DNA of 64,000 nucleotides from Clostridiales bacterium (GTDB lineage Bacteria; Bacillota; Clostridia; Oscillospirales; Oscillospiraceae): NCBI GenBank assembly GCA_022786995.1, contig JALFUW010000018.1, positions 17,086 to 81,085 of the forward strand, read 5' to 3'. Shown piece by piece: positions 37,087 to 46,281 of this stretch (position 1 is its first letter; each line of letters starts with the position of its first letter). The notes under the pieces were generated by a model. It saw only the letters and a program-made list of their open reading frames with translations, ran no database searches and was not told where the DNA came from. The position numbers and the translations under genes were made by a program.

Positions 37087-37115
37087 ATTTTAGCATTGCA
37101 GGATGAAAATGTCAA
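37087..37115 (-). promoter_or_regulatory. Promoter of the Mn riboswitch-antiporter transcript
   Basis: On the - strand TTGACA and TAAAAT, 17 bases apart with TGC before the -10, ending about 22 bases upstream of the aptamer. Confidence 0.8.
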
Positions 37116-37187
37116 GTGGGATCCTCTTTTATTGTGACGGAATAGCTTATCGGGATTATGGTAAGATTCAGCGCGGAGGGATGCTGA

Positions 37188-38159
37188 ATGAAAGTGCTCT
37201 GGAAGGAAATATGCGTGGCGATTCTGATGGGTACGGTTTTGCCCAGCCTGATTCTGAATATTTCCGCGGTTTTGCTGGAGGGAAACGCAAAGGAACTGCC
37301 GATCGTGGAGAGTACGTCTGAGACATATGCGGCGGGGGAATCGGCCATCCCGGTGTTCGTTCTGTTCCCGGGGGGAAGCGTGAAGACGATGGATATGGAC
37401 ATGTATCTGACAGGCGTGGTTCTTGGAGAGATGCCGGCGGATTTTGAGAACGAAGCACTGAAAGCGCAGGCGGTTGCCGCCAGAACCTATACCGCAAAGG
37501 CCATGAAAACCGGCGGAAAACACGGAAATGGCAGTATTTGCACGGATCCAACCTGCTGTCAGGCCTACCTGTCGGAGGAAACCTATCTGGATAGAGGCGG
37601 TACAGCAGAGAATCTGGAAAAGGTGCGAAGCGCTGTTCTGGAAACCTCCGGCTGGGTTCTGACCTATGAAGGAGAGCTCATCGAAGCAACCTACTTTTCC
37701 TGCTCCGGCGGATATACGGAGGATGCGGCGGCTGTCTGGGGGACAGACTATCCCTATTTGCAAGCAGTAGCCAGCCCGGGAGAGGAAAATGCTGCACATT
37801 ATTGTGACACGATTCGCTTGACAAAAGCACAGTTTCAGGAGAAAACAGGGTGCGCACTCACAGGAAAACCTGCCGAATGGTTTGTAACAGAAAGCTACAC
37901 ACCGGGCGGTGGAATCGACACCATGTCCATCTGCGGGAAAAGCTACACAGGAACCCAGCTTCGGAAACTGTTGGGACTGCCCTCAACCGCGATGACCATC
38001 TCCGCCGAAGGAGATTCCATCACCATTGTCACGAAAGGCTATGGCCACCGGGTAGGTATGAGTCAGTACGGAGCAGATGCCATGGCTGTCACGGGAAGCA
38101 ATTATCTTGAAATACTGGCTCACTATTATCCCGGTACACAGCTGGAGAAGCTTTCCTGA
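37188..38159 (+). CDS. spoIID: Stage II sporulation protein D-like lytic transglycosylase
   Basis: SpoIID trims peptidoglycan during engulfment of the forespore. The 323-residue protein has one N-terminal membrane helix (EICVAILMGTVLPSLILNI) and the SpoIID/LytB domain: YLTGVVLGEMPADFENEALKAQ with its catalytic glutamate, AQAVAARTYTAKAM, ATYFSCSGGYTEDA, and the C-terminal GYGHRVGMSQYGADAMA. The start at 37188 lies behind GCGGAGGG. It is evidence that the host sporulates or did recently. Confidence 0.92.
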   Translation: MKVLWKEICVAILMGTVLPSLILNISAVLLEGNAKELPIVESTSETYAAGESAIPVFVLFPGGSVKTMDMDMYLTGVVLGEMPADFENEALKAQAVAARTYTAKAMKTGGKHGNGSICTDPTCCQAYLSEETYLDRGGTAENLEKVRSAVLETSGWVLTYEGELIEATYFSCSGGYTEDAAAVWGTDYPYLQAVASPGEENAAHYCDTIRLTKAQFQEKTGCALTGKPAEWFVTESYTPGGGIDTMSICGKSYTGTQLRKLLGLPSTAMTISAEGDSITIVTKGYGHRVGMSQYGADAMAVTGSNYLEILAHYYPGTQLEKLS

Positions 38160-38304
38160 AATGCATGAAAGCAGCGTCCGTCATCGCGGCGAAGAGATGG
38201 GAAGATTTACAATTCACAGTAAGTTTACACAGAAAACCGTTGTATTATGAATTATATTTTGATATAGTATACAAGAACAATCTGTAGATTAAGGAGGGAT
38301 TCTG

Positions 38305-40005
38305 GTGATTTTAACAATTGACGGACATTGCGTGAAAGCGCAGCCGGAGCAGAGTCTGCTGGCTCTGGTTAAGCAGCTGGGGCTGGAGGGAGATAGTCTT
38401 GCTGACCGTCCGCTGGCGGCGAAAATTGCCGGTGAGGTTTTTACACTAAATTATATTCCAGTCCGAACAAAAGATACGAAGGGAGACCGTCCCTCCATGC
38501 GGCAGGCAATGGCGGCATCAAAGGGTACAGTTCGCTTGTTGCGTTATTCCGATCCCGCCGGTAAGGAGTGCTACATCCGCACAGCGCAGTTTGTATTTTT
38601 TCTGGCGCTGCGGCAGCTGTGGCCAGAGGCGGTGGGGAAGGTCAGCTGCACCCTGGGATCCAGCATCTATATTCAGGTCAGCGGAGCGCCCGGTTTCTCA
38701 GCTTCTGAACTGAAACAACGGGTTAAGGAAATTGTTCAGGAGGGTATTCCTTTGATTCGCCGCAGAGTACCGTTGGATGATGCCGTATCCAGATTCAGCG
38801 CGGAAGGGCAGGAGGACAAGGCTCGATTATTGCGCTGGCGGCCGCTGGATTACTTCGATGAGTATGTATATGAGGACTACGCCGATTACTTCTATGGAGA
38901 AATGCTGCCGTCAACGGCGTTTTTGACGGTATGGGATATTCTCCCTGCTGACGGCGGATTCCTGTTTCTATACCCGGACGACCAAAACCCGGAGGTTTGC
39001 GCGAAGATTCCCGCTATGCCGAATTTCTTCTCCGTCTTCAATGAAGGAGAGCGCTGGTGTGCCTTGATGGAGTGCGAAACCGTGGCGGACTTAAATGAGT
39101 TGACAACCTCCGGCAGAATCCGGGAGCTGATTCGGGTAAACGAGGCGCTGCATGAAAAGCGGTTCTCCCAGGTAGCGGATATGGTTTGTCAGCGGGGCGC
39201 AAAAGTGGTAATGCTGGCAGGGCCCAGTTCCTCCGGCAAGACCACATCCGCCAACCGTCTGGCGACACAGCTGCGGGTTCACGGGAAGAAACCGATTCTC
39301 ATGAGTCTTGACGATTATTACATTGACCGGGATAGAATTGCTCCGGGGCCAGACGGGAAGCTGGATTTGGAGCACATCAATACGATTGATGTGGCCCTGT
39401 TCCGGGATAACATGACGCGTCTTCTGGCGGGGGAGAGCGTGGAGCTTCCCTGCTTCAACTTCATCACCGGCCGGAGAGAATGGAAGGGAAACATTTTGAC
39501 GCTGGCGGTGGATTCCGTGATCATTGTCGAGGGACTTCACGGTCTGAATCCCGTAATGCTCCCGGAAAACGTGGAAAAATACCTGATTTTCAAGCTCTAT
39601 GTCAGCCCTCTGCTGCCGCTGAATCTGGATAATCACAACCGTATTCCCACCAGCTATCTGCGCTTGCTGCGCAGGATTGTGCGGGACTACGAGACCCGTG
39701 GCGCGTCGGTGCAGCACACGATCTCCATGTGGGACAGTGTCCGCCGGGGCGAACAGCGCTGGATTTTCCCGTATCAGGAAAACGCGGATGTGATTTTCAA
39801 CAGTTCAACGCTGTACGAGCTGGCGGTGCTGAAAAAGCATATTTTCCCCCTGCTGACGGCCGTTCAGCCGGAGGATGACTGTTTTGACGAGGTGCGGAAC
39901 ATTGTAAAAATCCTGAACTATATTCAGGAAGCGGATGTGGATGACGAGATACCGCCCACCAGTCTGGTGCGGGAATTTATCGGCGGAAATACCTTCTACA
40001 GATAA
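38305..40005 (+). CDS. Nucleoside kinase (uridine kinase-like) with TGS-type N terminus
   Basis: This 566-residue protein combines an N-terminal ThrRS-like region (TGS-type fold about residues 1-60, then an editing-like domain) with a C-terminal P-loop phosphoribulokinase/uridine kinase domain: Walker A GPSSSGKTTSANRL at about residue 300 and MSLDDYYIDRD after it. It probably phosphorylates a nucleoside, but the role of the synthetase-like half is unknown. GTG 38305 is supported by TTAAGGAGGG. This fusion is common in Clostridia. Confidence 0.85.
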   Translation: MILTIDGHCVKAQPEQSLLALVKQLGLEGDSLADRPLAAKIAGEVFTLNYIPVRTKDTKGDRPSMRQAMAASKGTVRLLRYSDPAGKECYIRTAQFVFFLALRQLWPEAVGKVSCTLGSSIYIQVSGAPGFSASELKQRVKEIVQEGIPLIRRRVPLDDAVSRFSAEGQEDKARLLRWRPLDYFDEYVYEDYADYFYGEMLPSTAFLTVWDILPADGGFLFLYPDDQNPEVCAKIPAMPNFFSVFNEGERWCALMECETVADLNELTTSGRIRELIRVNEALHEKRFSQVADMVCQRGAKVVMLAGPSSSGKTTSANRLATQLRVHGKKPILMSLDDYYIDRDRIAPGPDGKLDLEHINTIDVALFRDNMTRLLAGESVELPCFNFITGRREWKGNILTLAVDSVIIVEGLHGLNPVMLPENVEKYLIFKLYVSPLLPLNLDNHNRIPTSYLRLLRRIVRDYETRGASVQHTISMWDSVRRGEQRWIFPYQENADVIFNSSTLYELAVLKKHIFPLLTAVQPEDDCFDEVRNIVKILNYIQEADVDDEIPPTSLVREFIGGNTFYR

Positions 40006-40013
40006 TAAATATT

Positions 40014-40040
40014 CGGCCCGGAAGCAATGCTTCCGGGCCG
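40014..40040. terminator. Bidirectional terminator between nucleoside kinase and potD
   Basis: CGGCCCGGAAGC-AAT-GCTTCCGGGCCG, a perfect stem between convergent genes; flanking AT tracts are short. Confidence 0.75.
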
Positions 40041-40045
40041 CTAAT

Positions 40046-41155
40046 TTAGTTGATTTTCACGTTTTCCCAAAGGGTATTCAGATAGTTCAGGGTATCGCTG
40101 TCCAGATTTTTGTAGGCCAGCTTGTTGTATGCTTCGGCAAAGCTGCCAAGCTCGGGATACAGAACTTCCATCACATCTTCGCCCATTTCTTCAATATAGC
40201 TTTCGTTGGTATAGACGATGCTGTTGGGAGAGGCGTAGTAGGTGTACTCGGCGTTTGCGACGGCGGGTTCCTCGGAGAGCATGAAATTAATGAAGATTTC
40301 TGCCAGCTCCTTGTTCTGCGCGCAGGAGGGAATGCACATGGCGTCCACATAGAAGTTGGTGTTTTCGGGATAGTAGAACTGCAGATCCACATTTTCGGAC
40401 TGGGCATCCACCATGGTAAAGTAGTCACCGGCGTAGTAAGCACCCACAGCGGCTTCGCCGGACTCCATCATGTTGTAAATTTCGTCCATGACATAGCTCT
40501 TAACCAGAGGACGCTGGGTCAGCAGCTCGTCGTAAGCCTTGTCCCAGCTGGCCTTGTCGGTGGTGTTCACATCGATGCCCAGCTTGTACATGGCGGTGCC
40601 GAAAGCATCCCGGGAGTTGTTGAACTGCAAAATCTTGCCGGAATACTTTTCGTTCCACATCAGATCCCAGCTGCCGGTATCAGCTTCATCCACAACATTG
40701 GCATCATAAATCACACCAACAACACCATAGGTGTAGGGAATGGAATACTGGTTGTCGGGATCGTAGTACAGCCCCTTGAAGGTATCCTCAATATACTGAT
40801 AGTTGGGGATATTGTCAAAGTTCAGGGGCAGCAGCAGACCCTCCTTCGCCATTCTGGCGATCATGTAGTCGGAAGGAATAATTACATCGTAGCTGACGGC
40901 GCCGCTGGAAATCTTGCTGTACATATCCTCGTTGGAAGCGAAGGTGGAGTAGTTGACGGTGACCTGCTGACCGTAAGTTTCCTCATACCACTTTTCAAAC
41001 TCCCGCACGGTATCGAAGGAGCCTTCGCTGCCGTCGGAGATGTACTCACCCCAGTTGTAAACGTTCAGGGTCAGGCCTTTCTTACTGCCGCAGCCGGCAA
41101 GACACATGGACGCCAGCATCATCACAGCCAGGCACAGGGAAATCCACTTTTTCAT
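40046..41155 (-). CDS. potD: Spermidine/putrescine-binding lipoprotein
   Basis: This 369-residue extracellular solute-binding protein has a lipoprotein signal ending CLAGCGSKK (Cys at about 22) and the polyamine-binding fold: NVYNWGEYISDG at the start of the mature domain, SYDVIIPSDYMIARM and QYSIPYTYGVVGVIYD. Acidic and aromatic residues around these motifs usually cradle the amine. It is the last gene of potABCD, 32 bases after potC. Confidence 0.93.
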   Translation of the reverse strand: MKKWISLCLAVMMLASMCLAGCGSKKGLTLNVYNWGEYISDGSEGSFDTVREFEKWYEETYGQQVTVNYSTFASNEDMYSKISSGAVSYDVIIPSDYMIARMAKEGLLLPLNFDNIPNYQYIEDTFKGLYYDPDNQYSIPYTYGVVGVIYDANVVDEADTGSWDLMWNEKYSGKILQFNNSRDAFGTAMYKLGIDVNTTDKASWDKAYDELLTQRPLVKSYVMDEIYNMMESGEAAVGAYYAGDYFTMVDAQSENVDLQFYYPENTNFYVDAMCIPSCAQNKELAEIFINFMLSEEPAVANAEYTYYASPNSIVYTNESYIEEMGEDVMEVLYPELGSFAEAYNKLAYKNLDSDTLNYLNTLWENVKIN

Positions 41156-41187
41156 TCTCTTTCCTCCATTTTTCTTTAAGAATACAT

Positions 41188-41979
41188 TTATTTTGCTTCA
41201 TCCTTTTCATCCACAAAATTGCTGATCAGCAGCAGTCCCAGCGTGACGAAGAAGATGATGGTCGCCAGAGCGTACATTTTCGGCGTTACGGTCTTTTTGG
41301 TCATGCCGTAAATCCGAATTGGCAGGGTCTCAAAGCCGTTGCCGGAGGTGAAGTAGCTGATCACGAAATCATCCAGTGACAGGGTGAAGGCCATGATCGC
41401 GCCGGTGATGATACCCGGCAGGATCTCTGGCAGTTCTACCTTGAAGAAGGCACCCACAGGCGTGCAGCCCAAATCCATGGCTGCCTCGGGCAGGGATTTA
41501 TCCATCTGCCGCAGCTTGGGAAGAATCTGCAAAATCACATAGGGCAGGCAAAAGGTGACGTGTGCGATCAGCATGGTCCAGAAGCTCAGACTGGTAGACG
41601 CGCCGAACAGTCTGCCCACAAAGACGAACATCAGCATCAGGGAAATGCCGGTGATGATATCCGGGTTGGTCATGGGAATATCCGTCACCGTGTTCATCAC
41701 GGCTTTTGACCATTTTGAGCGCAGTTTGTTGATGCCCACAGCAGCGGCAGTGCCCATGATTGTGGAGATTACGGTGGCAGAAGCGGCCAGAATCAGGGTG
41801 TTGCGCACTGCCTCCAGGGTGTTGCGGTCATTCAGCAGTTCCCGGTACCATTTGAGGGAGAAGCCGGAAAACACGGAAAGGCTTTTGGATTCGTTAAAGG
41901 AGAATACCAACAGCACCAAAATCGGCGCGAAGAGAATCGCGAATACGATGCCGCTGTAAATTTTTGCGGATGTTTTCAT
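41188..41979 (-). CDS. potC: Spermidine/putrescine ABC transporter permease PotC
   Basis: The 263-residue inner-membrane permease has six helices and the ABC-transporter coupling loop (EAAMDLGCTPVGAFFKVELPEILPG) that contacts the ATPase. The topology and FSFNESKSL start are typical of PotC. It overlaps potB by four bases (ATGA). Confidence 0.93.
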   Translation of the reverse strand: MKTSAKIYSGIVFAILFAPILVLLVFSFNESKSLSVFSGFSLKWYRELLNDRNTLEAVRNTLILAASATVISTIMGTAAAVGINKLRSKWSKAVMNTVTDIPMTNPDIITGISLMLMFVFVGRLFGASTSLSFWTMLIAHVTFCLPYVILQILPKLRQMDKSLPEAAMDLGCTPVGAFFKVELPEILPGIITGAIMAFTLSLDDFVISYFTSGNGFETLPIRIYGMTKKTVTPKMYALATIIFFVTLGLLLISNFVDEKDEAK

Positions 41980-42866
41980 TCTTCGTCACCTCCGTAGACA
42001 TACCGTGCAGTGACATACTTAACCACAGCCATGCACACCAGAAGAATCAGCATCAGGATAAAGGCAATGGCAGCGGCGAAGTGCAGATTATTGGCAACAT
42101 ACTGTCCTTCAATGGCATCGCCGATCAGGAAGAACTTGCCGTTGCCCAGCTTCTGGGAAATATAGAAGGTGCTGATGGAAGGAATCAGAACCATGGTAAT
42201 GCCAGAGATCACACCAGGCATGCTCAGAGGGAGGATTACCCGCCGCAGAACGGACAGACTTCCGCAGCCTAAGTCCCTTGCCGCTTCCAGCAGCCGGTTG
42301 TCAAGCTTGGCAAGAATCGAATAGATGGGCAGCACCATATAGGGGAAATAGTCGTAAACCATGCCGATGATAACGGCGGCTTCGGTGCCGATGATGTGTA
42401 CGGTTCCGATACCCAGCGCGGAGAGAAAACCGTTCATAATGCCGGTGTCCTGCAAAATGGTCATCCAGGCGTAGGTGCGGATCAGGAAGTTCATCCACAT
42501 GGGAATCATGATGAGTGTTACCATGGTTTTCTGCGTCCGTTCTTTGGCCCGGGCCATGATATAGGCGATGGGGTAGCCCATCAGAAGACACAGAATCGTT
42601 GAAATCACCGCCAGCTTTACGGAGCGCATGAAGATCAGAAGGTAGGTTCTGACCTCAACGGAGGTGCCGTCGTCCTGCACGATATTGCTGGTAGCGGTGA
42701 AGAACCGGGTTACGTTTGCGGTTGTGAAGGCAAACTGGTTATCCGTGAAGGCATAGTAGGCGATGAAGGCCAGCGGCACAACGATGAAGAGAAACGACCA
42801 GACGGAGTAGGGGGCCAGCGCCGCCCGATACCCATTCTGGGGGTGCTTGCGATTTGCGGGTTTCAT
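41976..42866 (-). CDS. potB: Spermidine/putrescine ABC transporter permease PotB
   Basis: This 296-residue partner permease carries the coupling loop [21 protein letters not shown] and six or seven helices. An N-terminal extension of about 20 residues ([16 protein letters not shown]) precedes the first helix. It overlaps both potA and potC by four bases, so the operon is tightly coupled. Confidence 0.93.
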   Translation of the reverse strand: MKPANRKHPQNGYRAALAPYSVWSFLFIVVPLAFIAYYAFTDNQFAFTTANVTRFFTATSNIVQDDGTSVEVRTYLLIFMRSVKLAVISTILCLLMGYPIAYIMARAKERTQKTMVTLIMIPMWMNFLIRTYAWMTILQDTGIMNGFLSALGIGTVHIIGTEAAVIIGMVYDYFPYMVLPIYSILAKLDNRLLEAARDLGCGSLSVLRRVILPLSMPGVISGITMVLIPSISTFYISQKLGNGKFFLIGDAIEGQYVANNLHFAAAIAFILMLILLVCMAVVKYVTARYVYGGDEE

Positions 42867-43981
42867 TCTTCCTCTTCACCTCCGGGATTGGACAGCTCGT
42901 CCAGTTCGTTGGAGAAGGAGGAATAGTCACCGAACATGCCGGAATACTTGGATTTCTTCATGATATGGATGGCGTCCGGCTCCAGATAGATGCCGATGTG
43001 GGCGCCTTCCTCCACAGGATCGGTGGTCTGAATCATCCACTTGAAGCCATCGATGTCCACGATGGCCTCGTTGTGCACACCCATGAAGGTGACGGAGGTC
43101 ACGGTGCCCTGCAGCACGCCGGGTTCAGGCTTCACGATATCCACATCCTCCGGGCGGATGACCACGTCCACCGGCTCGTTGGGGGCAAAGCCGGTATCAA
43201 GGCATTCAAAAACCTGACCGCCGAATTTCACCTTGTAATCCGCCAGCATCACGCCGTCCACGATATTACTCTCGCCGATGAAGTCAGCGACGAAGGCGTT
43301 GACCGGCTCGTTGTAAATGTCCTGAGGGGTACCGATCTGCTGAATCTTGCCCTCGCTCATGACCACGATGGTGTCGGACATACTCAGGGCTTCCTCCTGA
43401 TCGTGGGTGACAAAAATGAAGGTGATTCCCGTGGATTTCTGGATTTTCTTCAGCTCCTGCTGCATATCCTTGCGCAGCTTCAGATCAAGAGCGCCCAGAG
43501 GCTCGTCCAGCAGCAGAACCTTCGGCTCGTTGACCAGCGCCCGGGCGATAGCAACACGCTGCTGCTGGCCGCCGGACAGGCTGGTGACACGGCGGTGGGC
43601 AAAGCCGGACAGCATAACCATGCTCAGCATCTTCTCGACCTTTTCCTTGATCTCCTGCTTGGGCAGTTTCCGCTCCCGCAGAGGGAAGGCAACGTTTTCA
43701 AACACATTCAGGTGAGGGAAGAGGGCGTATTTCTGGAATACGGTATTGACGTTGCGCTTGTGGGGTGGCACGTCGTTGATGCGGTCGCCCATGAAAATCA
43801 CATCGCCCTGATCCGGGTAAGCAAAGCCGCCGATAATCCGCAGGGTGGTGGTTTTACCGCAGCCGGAGGGTCCAAGAAGGGTGATAAACTCGTTGTCGTG
43901 GATATCCAGACTGATGTTGTCCAGCACCATTTCGCCGTCAAAGGACTTGGAGATGTTTTTCAGCTCAATAATTTTATTCAT
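42863..43981 (-). CDS. potA: Spermidine/putrescine ABC transporter ATP-binding protein
   Basis: The ATPase has Walker [15 protein letters not shown]-loop [12 protein letters not shown], signature [15 protein letters not shown], Walker [13 protein letters not shown], and a C-terminal TOBE regulatory domain ([11 protein letters not shown]), 372 residues in all. ATG 43981 follows AAGGAACGAG; the track start at 44122 would run through the terminator hairpin of the leader. First gene of the operon. Confidence 0.94.
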   Translation of the reverse strand: MNKIIELKNISKSFDGEMVLDNISLDIHDNEFITLLGPSGCGKTTTLRIIGGFAYPDQGDVIFMGDRINDVPPHKRNVNTVFQKYALFPHLNVFENVAFPLRERKLPKQEIKEKVEKMLSMVMLSGFAHRRVTSLSGGQQQRVAIARALVNEPKVLLLDEPLGALDLKLRKDMQQELKKIQKSTGITFIFVTHDQEEALSMSDTIVVMSEGKIQQIGTPQDIYNEPVNAFVADFIGESNIVDGVMLADYKVKFGGQVFECLDTGFAPNEPVDVVIRPEDVDIVKPEPGVLQGTVTSVTFMGVHNEAIVDIDGFKWMIQTTDPVEEGAHIGIYLEPDAIHIMKKSKYSGMFGDYSSFSNELDELSNPGGEEEE

Positions 43982-44013
43982 TTCTCGTTCCTTCTTTCCC
44001 GAATTTTGGCATG

Positions 44014-44048
44014 AAAAAAGTGGTACGCCAGATACCGGCATACCACTT
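44014..44048 (-). terminator. Terminator hairpin in the potA leader
   Basis: On the - strand AAGTGGTATGCC...GGCGTACCACTT is followed at once by TTTTTTC, ending only 30 bases before the potA start. A terminator at this position means transcription must be regulated to read through into potABCD. Confidence 0.8.
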
Positions 44049-44275
44049 GTGTTATTCAACAATACCACATTCTTACTGCAATATGGGTACGAAAGCAGGA
44101 TCGAATTCGACAGTTTTCGCATCCGGCAGCGCAGAAGGGGAATCGCATCCGAATCAGATCAGAGTCTATATAGCAAAGATTACTTTTACTACTCTTATTG
44201 ACCATTTCACAAGTTTATGCCATGGGGCACGATCGGTTTATAGTAACCAACTTATAAAACTGAGCTTTTAACTCA
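44049..44275 (-). other. Untranslated leader between structured RNA and pot terminator
   Basis: No gene is credible here. On the - strand there is a weak hairpin TGTGGTATT...AATAACACA directly before the terminator and a GGTT...AACC hairpin near 44235. A possible TGC-TATATA -10 lies near 44170 but I see no good -35. If the promoter at 44418-44445 is the pot promoter, this is part of a leader of about 430 nt. Confidence 0.5.
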
Positions 44276-44411
44276 ATCAATAAGGCAACAGAAGTTGCCA
44301 AACCGCACAAAGGCGGTCTTCGGCATTCGACCCGGCTGTCCGTATGGCCTTGGCCGGTGCAAACCGGCGGTCGCAGTATCTTGCTTTGGAAAGACTCTTT
44401 CCAATCGAGAT
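44276..44411 (-). ncRNA. Unidentified structured RNA or riboswitch-like leader upstream of potABCD
   Basis: Downstream of a good - strand promoter the RNA can fold into a hairpin TTGGAAAG/CTTTCCAA, then a junction closed by CGACC/GGTCG holding two arms (GCCGG...CCGGC and GGC...GCC), then TGCC...ACCGC...GCGGT...GGCA, and a last hairpin GGCAAC-TTCT-GTTGCC followed by TTATT. The GGCA of the third stem is shared with the last hairpin, so the two are mutually exclusive, as in a switch. I do not match it to a known riboswitch class. Confidence 0.55.
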
Positions 44412-44417
44412 GGATTC

Positions 44418-44445
44418 ATTATAGCATAATTCGACCTCAAGTCAA
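44418..44445 (-). promoter_or_regulatory. Promoter of the structured RNA/pot leader
   Basis: TTGACT and TATAAT on the - strand, 16 bases apart, with TGC before the -10. Confidence 0.78.
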
Positions 44446-44538
44446 TATAAAAATAGAATAAATAATTGTGCATAAAGTGGAAAATCCGGCGCAATTTGCA
44501 CAACAAGTTTGCCATTTCCTGAAAAATGCGAAAAGAGG

Positions 44539-44567
44539 TTGACAGAAGGAGATCCTTCGTGTATGAT
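44539..44567 (+). promoter_or_regulatory. Promoter of the glycine riboswitch transcript
   Basis: TTGACA and TATGAT with 17-base spacing, about 30 bases before the first aptamer. Confidence 0.75.
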
Positions 44568-44595
44568 GAGGCGGTAATATAATATCGACAAACGA

Positions 44596-44760
44596 AGTTC
44601 TTAGGGGAATGGCGTTGAGCCTGCCGAAGGAGTAACACTCTCAGGTGCCTGTGTTTCAGGTGGGGACTAAGAATGGATGTGGCTCTGGAGAATCTCAGAA
44701 ATGAGTACCGAAGGTGCAAAGCAGAAATGCCGAATCTCTCAGGTAAAAGGACAGAGTAAG
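44596..44760 (+). promoter_or_regulatory. Tandem glycine riboswitch
   Basis: Two consecutive aptamers are visible. The first contains GCCGAAGGAGTAACACTCTC then AGGTGCC; the second contains CTGGAGAATCTC, ACCGAAGGTGCAA and AATCTCTCAGGTAAAAGGAC with the final AGAG. These are the conserved glycine-binding cores. It precedes an AGCS symporter, a typical target. No clear terminator hairpin follows, so control may be translational or act on the start region. Confidence 0.92.
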
Positions 44761-44851
44761 CACGTTTCCTAAAATGGCAGGGGAGGCGCGCTCTCTTTTC
44801 GCTGGAGCAGTTGCGTCCAGCGATTTTTGTTTGTCAGAAAGAGGTCAAAAA

Positions 44852-46243
44852 ATGGAAACTCTTGTTACTCAGATCGTAGCGGCAGTCAATGATGTCCTTT
44901 GGAACAAGTGCCTTGTGCTCCTGTTCCTGCTGCTGGGCAGCGGCGTTTATTTCTCCATCCGCACCCGGTTCGTGCAGATTCGGAAATTCGGCGAAGGTAT
45001 GCGCCGGGTCTTCGGCAACATCAAGCTGGTGGGCGAGGGCGCCGGCAAGGAGGGAATGAGCTCCTTCCAGGCCCTGGCCACGGCCATTGCCGCCCAGGTT
45101 GGCACTGGAAACATTGCAGGCTGCGCCACGGCGCTGGCTTCCGGCGGCCCCGGCGCGATTTTCTGGATGTGGGTGTCCGCTTTTTTCGGAATGTCCACCA
45201 TCTACGGCGAGGCGGTTCTGGCTCAGAAGTATAAGCAGACCAATGAAAACGGCGAGGTCACCGGCGGCCCGATCTATTACATCAAGGCCGCGTTCAAGGG
45301 AAAGCTGGGCAGCTTCATGGCCGGTTTCTTTGCCATTGCCATTACCCTTGCACTGGGCTTCATGGGCAACATGGTGCAGTCCAATTCCATCGGTGACGCC
45401 TTCCATACGGCGTTCGGCATTCCCAAGGTCGTGATCGGCCTGGTCATCGCCTGCGTATGCGCCTTTATTTTCCTTGGTGGTGTCAAGCGGATTGCGGCAG
45501 TGACCGAAAAACTGGTGCCCATTATGGCCTGCTTCTACATTCTCGGCTCTCTGATTGCCATTTTCATGAATGCCGGCAGCATTCTGCCCGCTTTCAAAGC
45601 CATCTTTGTTGGCGCCTTCAATCCTCAGGCGGTTCTGGGCGGCGTGCTGGGTGTCACCGTGAAGGAGGCCATGCGTTTCGGCGTGGCCCGGGGCCTGTTC
45701 TCCAATGAGGCCGGTATGGGCTCTACGCCTCATGCCCACGCGCTGGCAAAGGTTGCCAAACCCCAGGATCAGGGCGTTGTAGCCATGATCGGCGTGTTCA
45801 TCGATACCTTTGTGGTTCTGACCATGACTGCGCTGGTCATCCTGACCTCCGGCGTTCTGGGCACGGTAGACGCTGACGGTGAGCTGCTCAGCGGCACCGC
45901 GCTGGCACAGGCTGCCTTCAACCATTCCTTTGGCGGCTTCGGCAATGCGTTTGTGGCAATCTGCCTGCTGTTCTTTGCCTTCTCTACCATCATCGGCTGG
46001 TATTTCTTTGGAGAGTCCAATGTGAAGGCTCTGTTCAAGGGTAAGAAATCCGCCCGGATCGTATACGGAATCATTGCGCTGGTGTTCATTGCGGTCGGTT
46101 CCTTCCAGAAGGTGTCTCTGGTCTGGGATATGTCCGACATGTTTAACGGCCTGATGGTCATTCCCAACCTGCTGGCGGTGCTGTCCCTCAGCGGTGTGGT
46201 TGCGAAATTCGCGAAGGATGACGACAATCTGACAGGAGAATAA
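44852..46243 (+). CDS. alsT: Sodium:alanine/glycine symporter (AGCS family)
   Basis: This 463-residue permease imports small neutral amino acids with Na+. Family motifs are GTGNIAGCATALASGGPGA and GGPIYYI, and FSNEAGMGSTPHAHA in the second half; about eleven helices are predicted. The glycine riboswitch upstream suggests glycine is the main substrate. ATG 44852 follows AAAGAGG; the upstream track extension from 44774 is inside the leader. Confidence 0.94.
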   Translation: METLVTQIVAAVNDVLWNKCLVLLFLLLGSGVYFSIRTRFVQIRKFGEGMRRVFGNIKLVGEGAGKEGMSSFQALATAIAAQVGTGNIAGCATALASGGPGAIFWMWVSAFFGMSTIYGEAVLAQKYKQTNENGEVTGGPIYYIKAAFKGKLGSFMAGFFAIAITLALGFMGNMVQSNSIGDAFHTAFGIPKVVIGLVIACVCAFIFLGGVKRIAAVTEKLVPIMACFYILGSLIAIFMNAGSILPAFKAIFVGAFNPQAVLGGVLGVTVKEAMRFGVARGLFSNEAGMGSTPHAHALAKVAKPQDQGVVAMIGVFIDTFVVLTMTALVILTSGVLGTVDADGELLSGTALAQAAFNHSFGGFGNAFVAICLLFFAFSTIIGWYFFGESNVKALFKGKKSARIVYGIIALVFIAVGSFQKVSLVWDMSDMFNGLMVIPNLLAVLSLSGVVAKFAKDDDNLTGE

Positions 46244-46249
46244 AAAAGC

Positions 46250-46281
46250 TGCGCCGGGAAATCTTCCCGGCGCATATTTTT
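46250..46281. terminator. Bidirectional terminator between alsT and ecfT
   Basis: TGCGCCGGGAA-ATC-TTCCCGGCGCA with T tracts on both strands. Confidence 0.88.

Noticed and set aside
39935-41179. 414-residue + strand ORF antisense to potD
   Set aside because: It overlaps the end of the nucleoside kinase gene and the whole of potD, whose lipoprotein signal and polyamine motifs are clear.
42854-44014. 386-residue + strand ORF antisense to potA
   Set aside because: Shadow of an ATPase gene with all ABC motifs on the other strand.
44281-44300. Second MITE end (TAAGGCAACA) near 44,283
   Set aside because: Only ten bases match the MITE end, there is no partner inverted repeat, and the bases belong to a local GGCAAC/GTTGCC hairpin.
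44834-45925. 363-residue antisense ORF over the AGCS symporter
   Set aside because: Composition-driven open frame; the + strand gene has family motifs and a glycine riboswitch.
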